Shown: positions 45,054 to 54,244, numbered from the stretch's first letter. The stretch is 64,000 bases of DNA from Slackia sp. ZJ119 (GCF_011039175.1 NZ_JAAKEN010000001.1:342787-406786); one strand, 5' to 3'. Numbers and translations: made by a program. Notes: generated by a model from the sequence alone, not told the origin.

Positions 45054-46493
45054 CTACCGGAGGGTGTAGTACTGTGACGGGTCGTTGGTGCTCGTACCGT
45101 GCCAAACAAGCAGACCCTTGTCCACCAGCGACTTGAGCGTTTTGCGTGCCACTTTCACGCTGCGCCCCATGTGGTTCGCCAAACCGGCCACGTTGGCGCG
45201 GCCCCTGCCAAAAACGTACTGCAGCGCCTCGCGCTCATACTCGCTGAGTGTCCCGTAGAGGTCATTGCTCACACGATCCCTCAGGTTTTCTTTTTGCCGC
45301 TTTGAGCGCGTTTCTATGCTGTTCTTCAAGGTGAGCATGACTGATGCGTTGTTTGGCTCCGTGAATTCCGGCGGATCCAGAAACAAGTCGCGCATCTCGT
45401 CGTAAATACGGCCGACGCCCTCGTTCAGCTCGCGCACCCAGCCAAACTCGATGAGCGTACGGGCGATGACGGGGTTTCTCGACCAGCGTGTATGTCGCAT
45501 GTTCTCCACTGTCACCAGGTTGGGAAGCTTGCCGGGACTCTGTATTTCCATGCGGTCGTCGAAGATGGATATGCGGATGTAGTCACCGCTGTATCCGTAA
45601 TTGCGGTGCGTTATCGCGTTGATCATCCCTTCGAACCAGCTGAACTCGGGGTATTCGGGGACTTTCTTGAACAGGCCGTCTTCGCCGAGGAACTGGAAGT
45701 CGCGCAGCTGCTCGGAGATCATAGCCTTGGCGCCGTCTACCACCTTCGGTATCGGGCCGTCGAATGTGCGGTCCTTCACGATGTTTAGTCTGCGCCCGGT
45801 CTCGCGCTTAACGCCGTCGTAGCGCAGCACTCGCACGCGGGCCCACGGCATGAACTTCGGCGGATACTCGGCGAACAAAAGGATGCCAGCATTGGTCAGG
45901 TGTCCGTCTCTCATGAACCCCCGGCTTCGGAGCACCTGTTCGTCTGAGGAATCAGTGCCTATCGCAGCCTTGTACCTCGCCATCACCTCCAGGTCAATGT
46001 CTTCGATGGAGGAGCGGTCGTCAACTTCGTCCTCGTAGCGACGCTGGTTCTTATCGTATTCGAGTGCCAGCACCTGTTCACGGTCGAGGATTATGCTCTT
46101 GTCCTTCTGGCGCAGGAACACGGCCTTGTCCCTGCGTCTGGTGATGACGCGCTCGGCCGACGCACCGATTTCGATGACGAGTATCGAATCGTCCTCGCCT
46201 TTGGAATTGCTCGCAGGAACTTCAATCATCTCCACCTTAGGAACGGGGTCGCAGCAAACGATCGCCGCCTGCTTGAAGTCCTCGATGTCGTGCGCCTTTT
46301 CACGCTTGAAACCGGTGATCTCGCCGTCATCCTCGATGCCGATGACGAGCTTGCCGCCCGCGAAATTGGCGAAGGCGATGATGTGCTTCGCGATCTCGTC
46401 GGTGTCCTTGCGTGCGCTCTTCCGGTCGAAGTACTGGTTTTCCTTGATCGTGGCGAACACCTGCGGGTCGTTGACGTCGATGGGCTGCTGCAT
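45054..46493 (-). CDS. AlbA_2/Schlafen-domain ATP-binding regulator, island cargo
   Basis: A 479-residue protein. The N-terminal AlbA_2 (Schlafen-type) domain has ENQYFDRKSARKDTDEIAKH and GGKLVIGIEDDGEITGF. The middle HATPase-like region has INAITHRNYGYSGDYIRISI and RELNEGVGRIYDEM. A C-terminal winged helix follows (EREALQYVFGRGRANVAGLA). Such proteins are common island cargo and act as regulators or in defence; its role is not known. The start at 46493 has GGAGAG; a TACAAT -10 at 46527-46522 fits a ~20-nt leader. It is the only gene between the two guaA repeats. Confidence 0.85.
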   Translation of the reverse strand: MQQPIDVNDPQVFATIKENQYFDRKSARKDTDEIAKHIIAFANFAGGKLVIGIEDDGEITGFKREKAHDIEDFKQAAIVCCDPVPKVEMIEVPASNSKGEDDSILVIEIGASAERVITRRRDKAVFLRQKDKSIILDREQVLALEYDKNQRRYEDEVDDRSSIEDIDLEVMARYKAAIGTDSSDEQVLRSRGFMRDGHLTNAGILLFAEYPPKFMPWARVRVLRYDGVKRETGRRLNIVKDRTFDGPIPKVVDGAKAMISEQLRDFQFLGEDGLFKKVPEYPEFSWFEGMINAITHRNYGYSGDYIRISIFDDRMEIQSPGKLPNLVTVENMRHTRWSRNPVIARTLIEFGWVRELNEGVGRIYDEMRDLFLDPPEFTEPNNASVMLTLKNSIETRSKRQKENLRDRVSNDLYGTLSEYEREALQYVFGRGRANVAGLANHMGRSVKVARKTLKSLVDKGLLVWHGTSTNDPSQYYTLR

Positions 46494-46521
46494 CCGCTCT
46501 CCATTCCTTGTGTTCCCGTCC

Positions 46522-46527
46522 ATTGTA
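46522..46527 (-). promoter_or_regulatory. -10 element of the AlbA_2 gene
   Basis: TACAAT on the minus strand, ~29 bp before the start codon; the -35 is weak. Confidence 0.4.
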
Positions 46528-46552
46528 CCAGTGCCGAATATGGGGAAGGTGA

Positions 46553-46750
46553 AGACGCAGCTTCGAATATGGCGGCGAGAAGCTTTGCGAAGGCGAGGAC
46601 GCAGCGGTAGATTTACTGATAGGACCAAATCTTTGGCGTGCTTACGAGCGTGAACTCAATCTGAACACATATAGGAATGAGCGATACGAGACGGACGAGG
46701 CAATGCGCATAGCACGGAAATCAAACGTTGCGACGATCGAATGGGAGTAA
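46553..46750 (+). other. Open frame ending in a second guaA C-terminus (island right end)
   Basis: A frame without a supported start reads ...YERELNLNTYRNERYETDEA, then MRIARKSNVATIEWE and stop. The final ATIEWE matches the GuaA C-terminus, as expected when an island supplies a replacement 3' end. What the upstream residues belong to is not recognised; it could be a displaced gene tail. Confidence 0.4.
46730..46746 (+). repeat. attR-like direct repeat
   Basis: GCGACGATCGAATGGGA, identical to 44364-44380, and also followed by a stop codon (GTAA instead of ATAG). No integrase gene lies between the repeats. Confidence 0.75.
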
Positions 46751-46838
46751 AGACCCAGGTCAAAATCGTAATCCAATGCCATCGGATCCCCGTGAACACC
46801 GTTGGACAGGGGCATGCGCCGAGCATGAGGCCGACAAC

Positions 46839-46876
46839 CGCCCAGGGAGGCGCTGATGAACCAGCGTCCCTGGGCG
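46839..46876. terminator. Strong hairpin downstream of the diguanylate cyclase gene
   Basis: CGCCCAGGGA pairs with TCCCTGGGCG, with CGCTG/CAGCG extending it inside. It lies just after the minus-strand cyclase gene; no U-run. It may be a family-III-related end (GCTGATGAA). Confidence 0.45.
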
Positions 46877-46886
46877 AACCTTCCCC

Positions 46887-48326
46887 CTACGACATCCTGT
46901 CGGCGAACACGAAGCCGTCCTTCCCGCTCCGCTTGGCCTCGTACAGGGCGGCGTCCGTTTGCCGGTACAGGTCGTCGTTTAGGGCTTTTTCCGGGTTCTC
47001 TGGGACGAAGGACGCGCCTGCGCTGACGGACAGCCCCTCTCCGGGGTACTCCGTCTCAAAGGTCTCCCGCACCCGGGCGATGAACTTGCGCAGCATGCCT
47101 TCCGCCGCGGCGTCGGTGAGGGGACGGCCTACGAAGACGGCAAACTCATCCCCGCCGAGCCGGGCCGTGATGTCGCCGCTGCGGTTGAAGAAGTCGTCCA
47201 GCTGCCGGGCGAAGCTTCTCAGGGCCACGTCTCCCTCCGGGTGGCCGAACTTGTCGTTGATCTGCTTGAAGTTGTCCATATCCATGATGATCAGCACGCC
47301 CTGTCCGGGGTGCCAGGTTACGGCCTGCTTCACCGCCTTATGAAATCCGGACCGGTTGAGCAGGCCGGTGAGATTGTCGGTTCTTTCCCGGATGCCCATA
47401 AGGGCGATCTGCTTGGCCGAGCGGAAGGTGACCAGCACCAGGAGCAGGCAGGCCGCCAGGGACGCCGCCGCCATGACGGTCATGATCTGGCCCAGGTTCT
47501 GCAGGGCCTCGCCGCTGCCCATGCAGGTGACGAAATACCAGTCCACCGCCTCGATGTGGATGATGTTGGCGATGTAGCCGCCGTTCTCTCCCTGGATTTC
47601 GTGCTGGCCGGTCTGGTCCTGGGCGATCAGACGGTCCACGTTCCGGTACAGCAGGATGTTCTCGGCGCTGTTCAGCGGACGGCCCACCATGGAGTTGTTG
47701 GAATCGGCCAGGACGACCCGGCTTTTGCCGGTGACGAAGAAGGCGTAGTCGATGTTGTCCTCCGTGACGTCGGCGACCACTTTCGAGGCGTAGTCCAGGT
47801 AGACGTCCGCCGCGACCACGCTCTCCGCCGGGCCGTTGCCGACCCGCGCGGAGGCGCTGACGCACACCTCTCCCGTCATCGCGTCGACGTAGGGCTCCCC
47901 GAAGCCGAAGCGGTCCCGGGCCAGGCCCTCCCGGTACCAGTTCCGCTGGGCCGGGACGTAGTCCTCGTCCGGGACCCATCCGGACGAGTCGAAGTAGTTC
48001 CCCTCCTTGTCTCCCCAGTACAGGCCGTAGGGGTAGGCCTCGTGGCCGGGGTAGGAGGTCCCCATCAGCTCGAAGGCCTCGGGGTCGTCTGCCCCCACCT
48101 GCTCGATCACGTCCTTGTAGATGTCGAGCTCGTCGAGGATCTGGTCCGCCCATACGCCAACCGCTTCCGCGCCGCTTTGGGACTGCAGGGCCAGCTTCTC
48201 CTTGGAAAGGCTCAAGACCTCCTGCTGGACCAGCAGGATGAGCATGACGAGCAATGGAAGCACGATGAGCATGACGGAGCAGATCAGCTTGAAGCCGACG
48301 CCGGAGATCTTCGCTTTCTTTTCCAT
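46887..48326 (-). CDS. Membrane diguanylate cyclase with extracellular Cache sensor
   Basis: A 479-residue protein. A membrane helix at ~12-35 precedes a dCache-like sensor (to ~280: WYREGLARDRFGFGEPYVDA, VVAADVYLDYASKVV). A second helix lies near 290-312, then a GGDEF domain with LGGDEFAVFVG. An RxxD inhibitory site (RSGD) sits five residues before GGDEF, so product inhibition is likely. It makes cyclic di-GMP in response to an outside ligand. The start at 48326 has GGGAGGGG. The protein reads like clostridial Cache-GGDEF proteins, so recent transfer is possible. It lies directly beyond the island's right repeat. Confidence 0.9.
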   Translation of the reverse strand: MEKKAKISGVGFKLICSVMLIVLPLLVMLILLVQQEVLSLSKEKLALQSQSGAEAVGVWADQILDELDIYKDVIEQVGADDPEAFELMGTSYPGHEAYPYGLYWGDKEGNYFDSSGWVPDEDYVPAQRNWYREGLARDRFGFGEPYVDAMTGEVCVSASARVGNGPAESVVAADVYLDYASKVVADVTEDNIDYAFFVTGKSRVVLADSNNSMVGRPLNSAENILLYRNVDRLIAQDQTGQHEIQGENGGYIANIIHIEAVDWYFVTCMGSGEALQNLGQIMTVMAAASLAACLLLVLVTFRSAKQIALMGIRERTDNLTGLLNRSGFHKAVKQAVTWHPGQGVLIIMDMDNFKQINDKFGHPEGDVALRSFARQLDDFFNRSGDITARLGGDEFAVFVGRPLTDAAAEGMLRKFIARVRETFETEYPGEGLSVSAGASFVPENPEKALNDDLYRQTDAALYEAKRSGKDGFVFADRMS

Positions 48327-48505
48327 ATACGGCAGCCCCCTCCCGCTCATATATCTCGCAGAAAGTCTCATAATGCATTATATATGTGTCTTTCAGAAGG
48401 CTGGCACATGAAATCTGTCTTAAAAGTCCCTATTGCTTGCCAGGTCGGTTTTTCAGGGACGTCAAGAACCTGCAAGAAACGTTGCGTGCCGGGGGCAGAA
48501 CGCTT

Positions 48506-49405
48506 TCATTCGGCGCTTGTCCAGGCCTCCGCTTCGGCGCATACCTCGCGCAGGGCATCGAGAAACGCCTGCGCTTGGCGGGTGGGCAGGGTCTTGCGCC
48601 AGATGAGGCCTTGGGTGGACGCCAGCGTGGGGGACAGCGGCACGAAGGCGAAGTCGGTCAGCTCGTTGGTCTCGAACAGGCCCTGGTAGGTCAACGCGCT
48701 GCCCACGCCCTCGCGCACAAGGAACTTGGCGTTGTGCGGCAGGTTGTAGACGGCGCGAACGTCCATCTGGCCGGCCAACTCTCCCAGCCATTGCCCGAGC
48801 GCGGTCTTCGCGCCCTGGCGCGAGCTGATGAGCGGCTGGCCTACCAGGTCGGACGGGGTGACGCAGGGCAATTGCGCAAGCGGGTTGTCGCGCCGCGTGA
48901 GGACGCCCCACACGTCTTTGTGGGGAAGCACCATGACGTTCATGTCCACGTGGCTTCTGATCTCGCATTCTTGGAAGAAGTCGTAGAAGCCGCGCACGAA
49001 GTTGTCCATAAGGTCGGACGAGTTGCCGCTGTAGATTTCGAACTGGATGTCCGGATAGGCGGCTTGCGTGCGGCGCATGGCCTCGGCCAGCAGCTCCACG
49101 GCGCGTGTCTCGCCCACGGCGATGTGCACCTTGCCTGAAAGGGAGCGGGTAGGAAGGGCGATTTCCTCCTCAACCCTGTCGGCCAGAGCCAAGATGGATT
49201 CGGCGTAGCGGCGCAGGATGACGCCTTGCTCCGTCAGCTCGATGCCGCCGCGGCTGCGCTGGTAGAGCGCGTGCCCTAGCTCGTCTTCCAGCGCGGCCAG
49301 CTGGCGCGACAGGGTGGGCTGCGTGACGTGGAGCGACTTGGCGGCCGCCGTGATGGAGCCTTCCTGCACCACGGCGATGAAGTAGCGCAGCGTTCTCAGT
49401 TCCAT
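48506..49405 (-). CDS. LysR-family regulator, divergent from the molybdoenzyme operon
   Basis: A 299-residue regulator. The N-terminal helix-turn-helix is classical (LRYFIAVVQEGSITAAAKSL, then HVTQPTLSRQLAALEDELG). The C-terminal effector domain follows (SGKVHIAVGETRAVELLAEA). It is divergent from the DMSO-reductase-like operon, and the 279-bp gap has a 7-bp inverted repeat, so it probably controls that operon. The start at 49405 is preceded by GAGGGGG. Confidence 0.9.
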   Translation of the reverse strand: MELRTLRYFIAVVQEGSITAAAKSLHVTQPTLSRQLAALEDELGHALYQRSRGGIELTEQGVILRRYAESILALADRVEEEIALPTRSLSGKVHIAVGETRAVELLAEAMRRTQAAYPDIQFEIYSGNSSDLMDNFVRGFYDFFQECEIRSHVDMNVMVLPHKDVWGVLTRRDNPLAQLPCVTPSDLVGQPLISSRQGAKTALGQWLGELAGQMDVRAVYNLPHNAKFLVREGVGSALTYQGLFETNELTDFAFVPLSPTLASTQGLIWRKTLPTRQAQAFLDALREVCAEAEAWTSAE

Positions 49406-49582
49406 GGATTCCCCCTCTTCGTCCCGCAGGCCCGGTTGCACAAATGTCCCGAATTAAGGACAGCTTGTCTTGTCGTCCGTTGCACCGCGGATGGCGGGCG
49501 GCAGCTCGCGCCGCCGCAAGCCCGCACAAACCCGCACAGGTTCTTGCGTTTCCGCTTCTGCGTCCTTTCGTTCATGCTTTTC

Positions 49583-49615
49583 GGGCATATGCAAGATTAC
49601 ATTATAGGTATGCCC
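49583..49615. promoter_or_regulatory. Candidate operator and -10 upstream of the molybdoenzyme operon
   Basis: GGGCATA (49583-49589) and TATGCCC (49609-49615) form an inverted repeat around TTATAG (49602-49607), a possible -10. Outer CATGC/GCATG boxes extend the symmetry. It is a likely target of the divergent LysR protein. Confidence 0.45.
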
Positions 49616-49684
49616 GCATGTTCGTCACCCTTCGTATGATGCGGAATGTCGAGAAATGACAGGAAGAGAAGGAGGGTGATGTTC

Positions 49685-52585
49685 ATGTCTCTGTTAGACA
49701 AGAGCTTGAAGCGTCGCGATTTCTTGAAGGCGAGCGCCGCCGCCGTGGCCGCCACCGCCGCCGTGGGGGCCGCCGGGTGTGCGCCCGGGGAAACGGCCGA
49801 CAAGGCCACCACGGCCGAGGGCGAGGGCAAGGGCGCGGGAACGACTGCGCACGAGGTTGCGTCCGACACCGCCATCATTGACGGGCAGGGCGAGTGGCTG
49901 CCCATCCACTGCCACCAGAACTGCAACCAGATGTGCCTGAACATGGGATACGTCGTGGACGGCGTGGTCATCCGCCAGAAGACCGACGACTCGCATGACG
50001 ACAGCTTCGACTGCCCCCAACAGCGCAGCTGCCTTCGCGGCCATTCCCTGCGTCAGCAGGTGTACAACGCCGACCGCATCAAATACCCCATGAAGCGCAA
50101 GAACTGGCAGCCCGGCGGCGGCGAGAACGCCCACGGCGAGCTGCGCGGCAAGGACGAGTGGGAACGCATCAGCTGGGACGAGGCGCTGACCTACGTGACC
50201 GACGAGATGAAGCGCGTGTACGCGGAATACGGCGAGAAGGGCGTTATCTGCAACGCATGGCGTTGGGTGCCGGGCGCGGCGATGTTCCCTGTCCTCGGCG
50301 GCGCCATCTACGATTCCGAGGTTGAGTCGTTCGGCACGTGGGCCTTCCAGACCGAGGCTTTGGGCATGTATTCGTGGGGCGACCACCCCGACATCATGAT
50401 GGCGCCCGACAAGTACGACCTGCCGAACGCCGACACCATCGTGCTGTACGGCTGCAACCCCGCCTGGTGCCACCATTCTTCGATGTATTGGCTGCACAAC
50501 GCCAAGAAGTCCGGCACGCAGTTCGTGTACGTGGGACCGAACTACAACGAGTCGGCCTCGTCGCTGGACGCCCGCTGGATTCGCGTGCGTCCCGGCACCG
50601 ACACGGCGTTTCTGCTGGCGGTCGTCTACGAGATGATCCGTCTTGACGAAGAGAACGGCGACGTCATCGACTGGGACTTCGTGAACGAGCACACGGTAGG
50701 GTTCACGCCTGAGACCATGCCGGACGACGCGAAGCTTGACGAGAACTTCCGCGACTACGTGCTGGGCGCCTACGACGACACGCCGAAGACGCCTGAATGG
50801 GCCACCGAAATCTGCGGCACGCCGGTGGAGGACATTACCTGGTATGCCGAGATGGCCGGCAAGAACAACGCCGTCACGTTTTTGCACAGCTATGCCTCGT
50901 CGCGCTATCTGGGCGCCGAGAACCTGCCCCAGGCCTTTATGACCGTGTCGGCTCTGGGCGGCCACTATGGCAAGTCGGGCCACGGCTCGGCGGCCATCTA
51001 CACGTGGGACGCGGGCGACTCGGGCTACCGTCTCATTCAACATGCCGGCGGCGACTACGGCTACGTCGACAACCTGGTGGCCTCGCCTGCGGTCACCGGC
51101 CCCGGCAAGAACATCGAGGGCCCTGCTTGGTGGCGCTGCATGTTGGACGGCAAGTACATCACCACGTCCGACGGCCCCTTCGACCTGGGCTCTTCCGATG
51201 CGGTGGACGACCCGACGAAGCTGCGCGCCAACACGCCCACCTACCACAAGGCGCAAGAGATGGAAGTCAACCCGCGCCTGCTGATCGCCACCAATTCGAA
51301 CTTCATGCAGACGCGCGGCGACCTGAACACGGCCATCAAAGTGATGCGCCAAGCCGACACGTGCGTCTCCTTCGAGATCAAAATGTCTCTGACGGCCCAG
51401 TTCGCCGACATACTCCTGCCGGTCATCACCCACTGGGAAGGCAACGACGACGAGAGCTGGGGCGAGCTTGCCTGGCCGAGCCCGTTTGGCGACGGCAACG
51501 GCCAGAAGCAGCGCAAAGACGCGCTTTTGGCGTGGAAGCCGCTCATCAAGCCGCTGTACGAGGCCCGCGACGAGAAGCAGGTGTTCCGCGAGATCATCGA
51601 GCGCATGGGCGCGAACCCCGACGACGCCTACCCGAAGAGCAACTACGACCAGTGGCTCGGCTACTTCTTGGGCATGCGCGAACTGGCGCCCGACCTGTCG
51701 AAGTGGGAGCCGGTCATCACCTGGACCGATGCGGACAACGAGAAGTACCATGCGAACTATCCTGCCCAAGAAGGCAAGGTGGCCTTCGACGACTTCATGG
51801 CGCAAGGCTGCTATGTGTGCACGCGCTCCGAAGACGACAAGCGCAACTACGTGGGGTATCGCGACGACAAGCTGGGCATCGGCGAGGACGGCGTGTCGGT
51901 GGCAGTGGCCGACACGGCTTGGCCGCGCCCGTCGGTTTCCGGCAAGTTGGAAATCTACTGCCAGTTCAAGGCCGACAACGTGAATCGCACGGGCTTGAAT
52001 CCCGAGCCCATCAAGCCCTATGCGAACTACTTCGTGCCGCGCCGCGGCTACCAGGAAACGTTTGCGAATTGGGAAACCAAGGAAAAAGGCAAGTTCCCCC
52101 TGCAGGCGTTCACTCCGCACTACCTGCGTCGTGCGCATTCGTGCTACGACAATATGATTTGGACGCAGGAGGCCTTCCGCAACCCGGTGTTCATGAGCGT
52201 GCAGGACGCCGACGAGCGCGGCATCAAGGCTGGCGACACGGTCATGTGCTACAACGACTTCGGCCGCATGCTGCGCATTGCCCAGCCCATGCAGTCGATG
52301 ATGCCGGGCACGGTCGGCATCCCGCACGGGCCGCATTCGGTGTTCGACGAGAGCGACCCCGACAACATCATCGACCGCGGCGGAAGCGAGCAGATGCTCT
52401 CCGACAGCACGCTGTCCAACTACTTCCCGCATCTGAACGGCTACAACAGCCTGCTTATCGAGATTGAGAAGTACGACGGCGAGCCGCTTGTGGAAGACTT
52501 CGAGCGTGGGCCGTTTTTGGCGGCAGGCGTGGATGAGGCCGGCTTGGCTGCTTATGTGGTGCCGACAGAGACAAAGGAGGCGTAA
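49685..52585 (+). CDS. dmsA: Tat-exported molybdopterin oxidoreductase, DMSO-reductase family catalytic subunit
   Basis: A 966-residue enzyme. The Tat signal KRRDFLK (residues 9-15) precedes a hydrophobic stretch and a possible lipobox Cys32 (AAGC). The [4Fe-4S] motif is C76-x3-C80-x3-C84-x25-C110, with CLRG at 116. The rest is the bis-MGD fold (VLYGCNPAWCHHSSMYW, VGPNYNESASSLDARWIRVR). It reduces or oxidises a small substrate outside the membrane in anaerobic respiration; the substrate (S-oxide, N-oxide or an organic molecule as in the many Eggerthellaceae paralogues) cannot be told. ATG 49685 lies 9 nt after AAGGAGG; ATG 49679 is too close. The ferredoxin subunit follows 3 nt after the stop. 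Confidence 0.9.
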   Translation: MSLLDKSLKRRDFLKASAAAVAATAAVGAAGCAPGETADKATTAEGEGKGAGTTAHEVASDTAIIDGQGEWLPIHCHQNCNQMCLNMGYVVDGVVIRQKTDDSHDDSFDCPQQRSCLRGHSLRQQVYNADRIKYPMKRKNWQPGGGENAHGELRGKDEWERISWDEALTYVTDEMKRVYAEYGEKGVICNAWRWVPGAAMFPVLGGAIYDSEVESFGTWAFQTEALGMYSWGDHPDIMMAPDKYDLPNADTIVLYGCNPAWCHHSSMYWLHNAKKSGTQFVYVGPNYNESASSLDARWIRVRPGTDTAFLLAVVYEMIRLDEENGDVIDWDFVNEHTVGFTPETMPDDAKLDENFRDYVLGAYDDTPKTPEWATEICGTPVEDITWYAEMAGKNNAVTFLHSYASSRYLGAENLPQAFMTVSALGGHYGKSGHGSAAIYTWDAGDSGYRLIQHAGGDYGYVDNLVASPAVTGPGKNIEGPAWWRCMLDGKYITTSDGPFDLGSSDAVDDPTKLRANTPTYHKAQEMEVNPRLLIATNSNFMQTRGDLNTAIKVMRQADTCVSFEIKMSLTAQFADILLPVITHWEGNDDESWGELAWPSPFGDGNGQKQRKDALLAWKPLIKPLYEARDEKQVFREIIERMGANPDDAYPKSNYDQWLGYFLGMRELAPDLSKWEPVITWTDADNEKYHANYPAQEGKVAFDDFMAQGCYVCTRSEDDKRNYVGYRDDKLGIGEDGVSVAVADTAWPRPSVSGKLEIYCQFKADNVNRTGLNPEPIKPYANYFVPRRGYQETFANWETKEKGKFPLQAFTPHYLRRAHSCYDNMIWTQEAFRNPVFMSVQDADERGIKAGDTVMCYNDFGRMLRIAQPMQSMMPGTVGIPHGPHSVFDESDPDNIIDRGGSEQMLSDSTLSNYFPHLNGYNSLLIEIEKYDGEPLVEDFERGPFLAAGVDEAGLAAYVVPTETKEA

Positions 52586-52588
52586 ATC

Positions 52589-53164
52589 ATGAGCCTGGGA
52601 TTTTATGTTGACCTGGCCAGCTGCATCGGATGCCGTACCTGCCAGGTTGCCTGCAAGGATCGTCGAAACATCCAGGTGGCGGGCCCACGCCTGCGACGCG
52701 TGGACAGCTTTGAGTGCGGAACGTACCCGGACGTCACGATGTTTCACCTGAACATCTCGTGCAACCATTGCGAGAGCCCGGCGTGCGTGGCGAACTGCCC
52801 GACCGGCGCCATGTACAAAGACGAAGACGGCACGGTGCAGCACGACGATGCCGTCTGCATCGGCTGTCAGACCTGCGTGAAAAGCTGCCCCTACGGTGCG
52901 CCGCAGTTCATCGAGGAGGACGAGATCGTGCAGAAGTGCGACACGTGCCGCGCCCTGCGCGAGGCCGGCTACGACACGGTATGCGTGTCGAGCTGCCCCA
53001 TGCGTGCCATCGAGTTCGGCGAGATGGACGAGCTGCGCGCGGCTCATCCGGATGCCGTGAGCGAGCTGCCGTGCACAGAGCCCGCCGCCACCACGACTCC
53101 GAACGTTTTGTGGGAGCCCACTCGCGGCGCCCAGATGGAAGACTTCGCGGCCGTCACGCTGTAA
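52589..53164 (+). CDS. dmsB: Four-cluster ferredoxin subunit (DmsB type)
   Basis: A 191-residue electron-transfer subunit with four [4Fe-4S] motifs: CIGCRTCQVAC, CNHCESPACVANCP, CIGCQTCVKSCP, and CDTCRALREAGYDTVC with CP. It passes electrons to the molybdoenzyme. It begins 3 nt after dmsA. No membrane-anchor (DmsC) gene follows, so the quinol-side partner must be elsewhere or different. Confidence 0.93.
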   Translation: MSLGFYVDLASCIGCRTCQVACKDRRNIQVAGPRLRRVDSFECGTYPDVTMFHLNISCNHCESPACVANCPTGAMYKDEDGTVQHDDAVCIGCQTCVKSCPYGAPQFIEEDEIVQKCDTCRALREAGYDTVCVSSCPMRAIEFGEMDELRAAHPDAVSELPCTEPAATTTPNVLWEPTRGAQMEDFAAVTL

Positions 53165-53173
53165 ACCCGCACG

Positions 53174-53207
53174 GGCAGGGCGCCTCTTCCAAGGAAAGCG
53201 CCCTGCC
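53174..53207 (+). terminator. Intercistronic hairpin between dmsB and the chaperone gene
   Basis: GGCAGGGCGC pairs with GCGCCCTGCC (10 bp). No U-run, so it may stabilise the dmsAB mRNA or attenuate the chaperone gene. Confidence 0.5.
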
Positions 53208-53237
53208 TGAGAGAGTCAAACGAGAAGGGAACCTACC

Positions 53238-54101
53238 ATGTCCGACCCTGCCAACCTGCGCCGTGAGTCTATCGACTTGGAAGCGTTGCTGCTTTCCCGC
53301 GCCTATCTGTACACGCTGTTCCACAAGCTGTTCGGCGGCACGCCGGATGCGGCCATGCTGGCGGTGCTGCTGTCGGCCGACACGGATGACGCGGTGGAGG
53401 AATTCACCGGCGACAACCTTTCCCTGCAGGGCCTCGGTCGCTTTTTGTGCCATTTGCGCGAATGCGTGGACGCGCAGGTGCTGCTGGATGCGACCCGCGA
53501 CGAGTACACGCGCCTGTTCATCGGCCCGGCGACGTTGCCCTGCCAGCCCATTGAGTCGCCCTACCTCACCCATGAGCTGGCCGACTTCCAAGAGAACACG
53601 ATCGTCGTGCGCCGCATCTACCGCGACCATGGTCTTGAGCTGGCGCGTCTCATGCGCATCCCCGACGACCACATTGCCACCATGTGCGGCTTCATGGCGC
53701 ATTTGGCGGAAGGCTCGCTGCGCTGTTTGCGCGAGGGCCGGCTGGAGGAGCTTGCGGAATCGCTGCGCGACCAGGAGACGTTCGTGCGCGGGCATATGCT
53801 TGACTGGGTGGACGAGTTCGCCGTGTGCGCTCGCCGCTCGAAGACCTCGGTGCTCTATCCGCAGATGATCGAAGCGATGGCCGCCTTCGTTGCCAACGAC
53901 GCCACGCTGCTCTCCGAAGCCGCGCTGTGGGCCGAGAACGCCGCTGCGGCCTGCGCCCCTGAGGCGCCTGCGTCCTTGGGTGCGCCCGCCGGCAGCCCCG
54001 AGGCCGCCGCCTTCGCCGGGCTCCAGACGGCGTGGGACCGCCTGCGCGACGTGCGCCCCTTCGGCATCGAGGACCACGAGCTGGTGGCGGCAGGCGAATA
54101 G
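53238..54101 (+). CDS. TorD/DmsD-family Tat chaperone
   Basis: A 287-residue all-helical cytosolic protein. Family marks are LLLSRAYLYTLFHKLFGG at residues 16-33, the DEYTRLFIGPATLPCQPIES segment with Pro and Glu, and a C-terminal FVRGHMLDWVDEFA. It binds the Tat signal of the catalytic subunit until the cofactor is loaded. It has a GAAGGGA site. Position after dmsAB matches its role. An Ala/Pro-rich tail of ~50 residues extends beyond the usual fold. Confidence 0.88.
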   Translation: MSDPANLRRESIDLEALLLSRAYLYTLFHKLFGGTPDAAMLAVLLSADTDDAVEEFTGDNLSLQGLGRFLCHLRECVDAQVLLDATRDEYTRLFIGPATLPCQPIESPYLTHELADFQENTIVVRRIYRDHGLELARLMRIPDDHIATMCGFMAHLAEGSLRCLREGRLEELAESLRDQETFVRGHMLDWVDEFAVCARRSKTSVLYPQMIEAMAAFVANDATLLSEAALWAENAAAACAPEAPASLGAPAGSPEAAAFAGLQTAWDRLRDVRPFGIEDHELVAAGE

Positions 54102-54215
54102 GAGGCGTCGCGGCGGGCGAGTGCGCCGTGAGGCCCCCCTGGCCTCGCTCGCGCAGACGCCTCCTTGCGACGCGGACGCTGCCGCGCTTCCCGTATCGGC
54201 AGAAGCGCCGCTCTA

Positions 54216-54244
54216 TTGAACAGGAGCAACGCTATTGATAAGAT
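54216..54244 (+). promoter_or_regulatory. Promoter of the PNPOx-like gene
   Basis: TTGAAC (54216-54221), 17-bp spacer, TAAGAT (54239-54244); 65 bp before the start codon. Confidence 0.6.
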
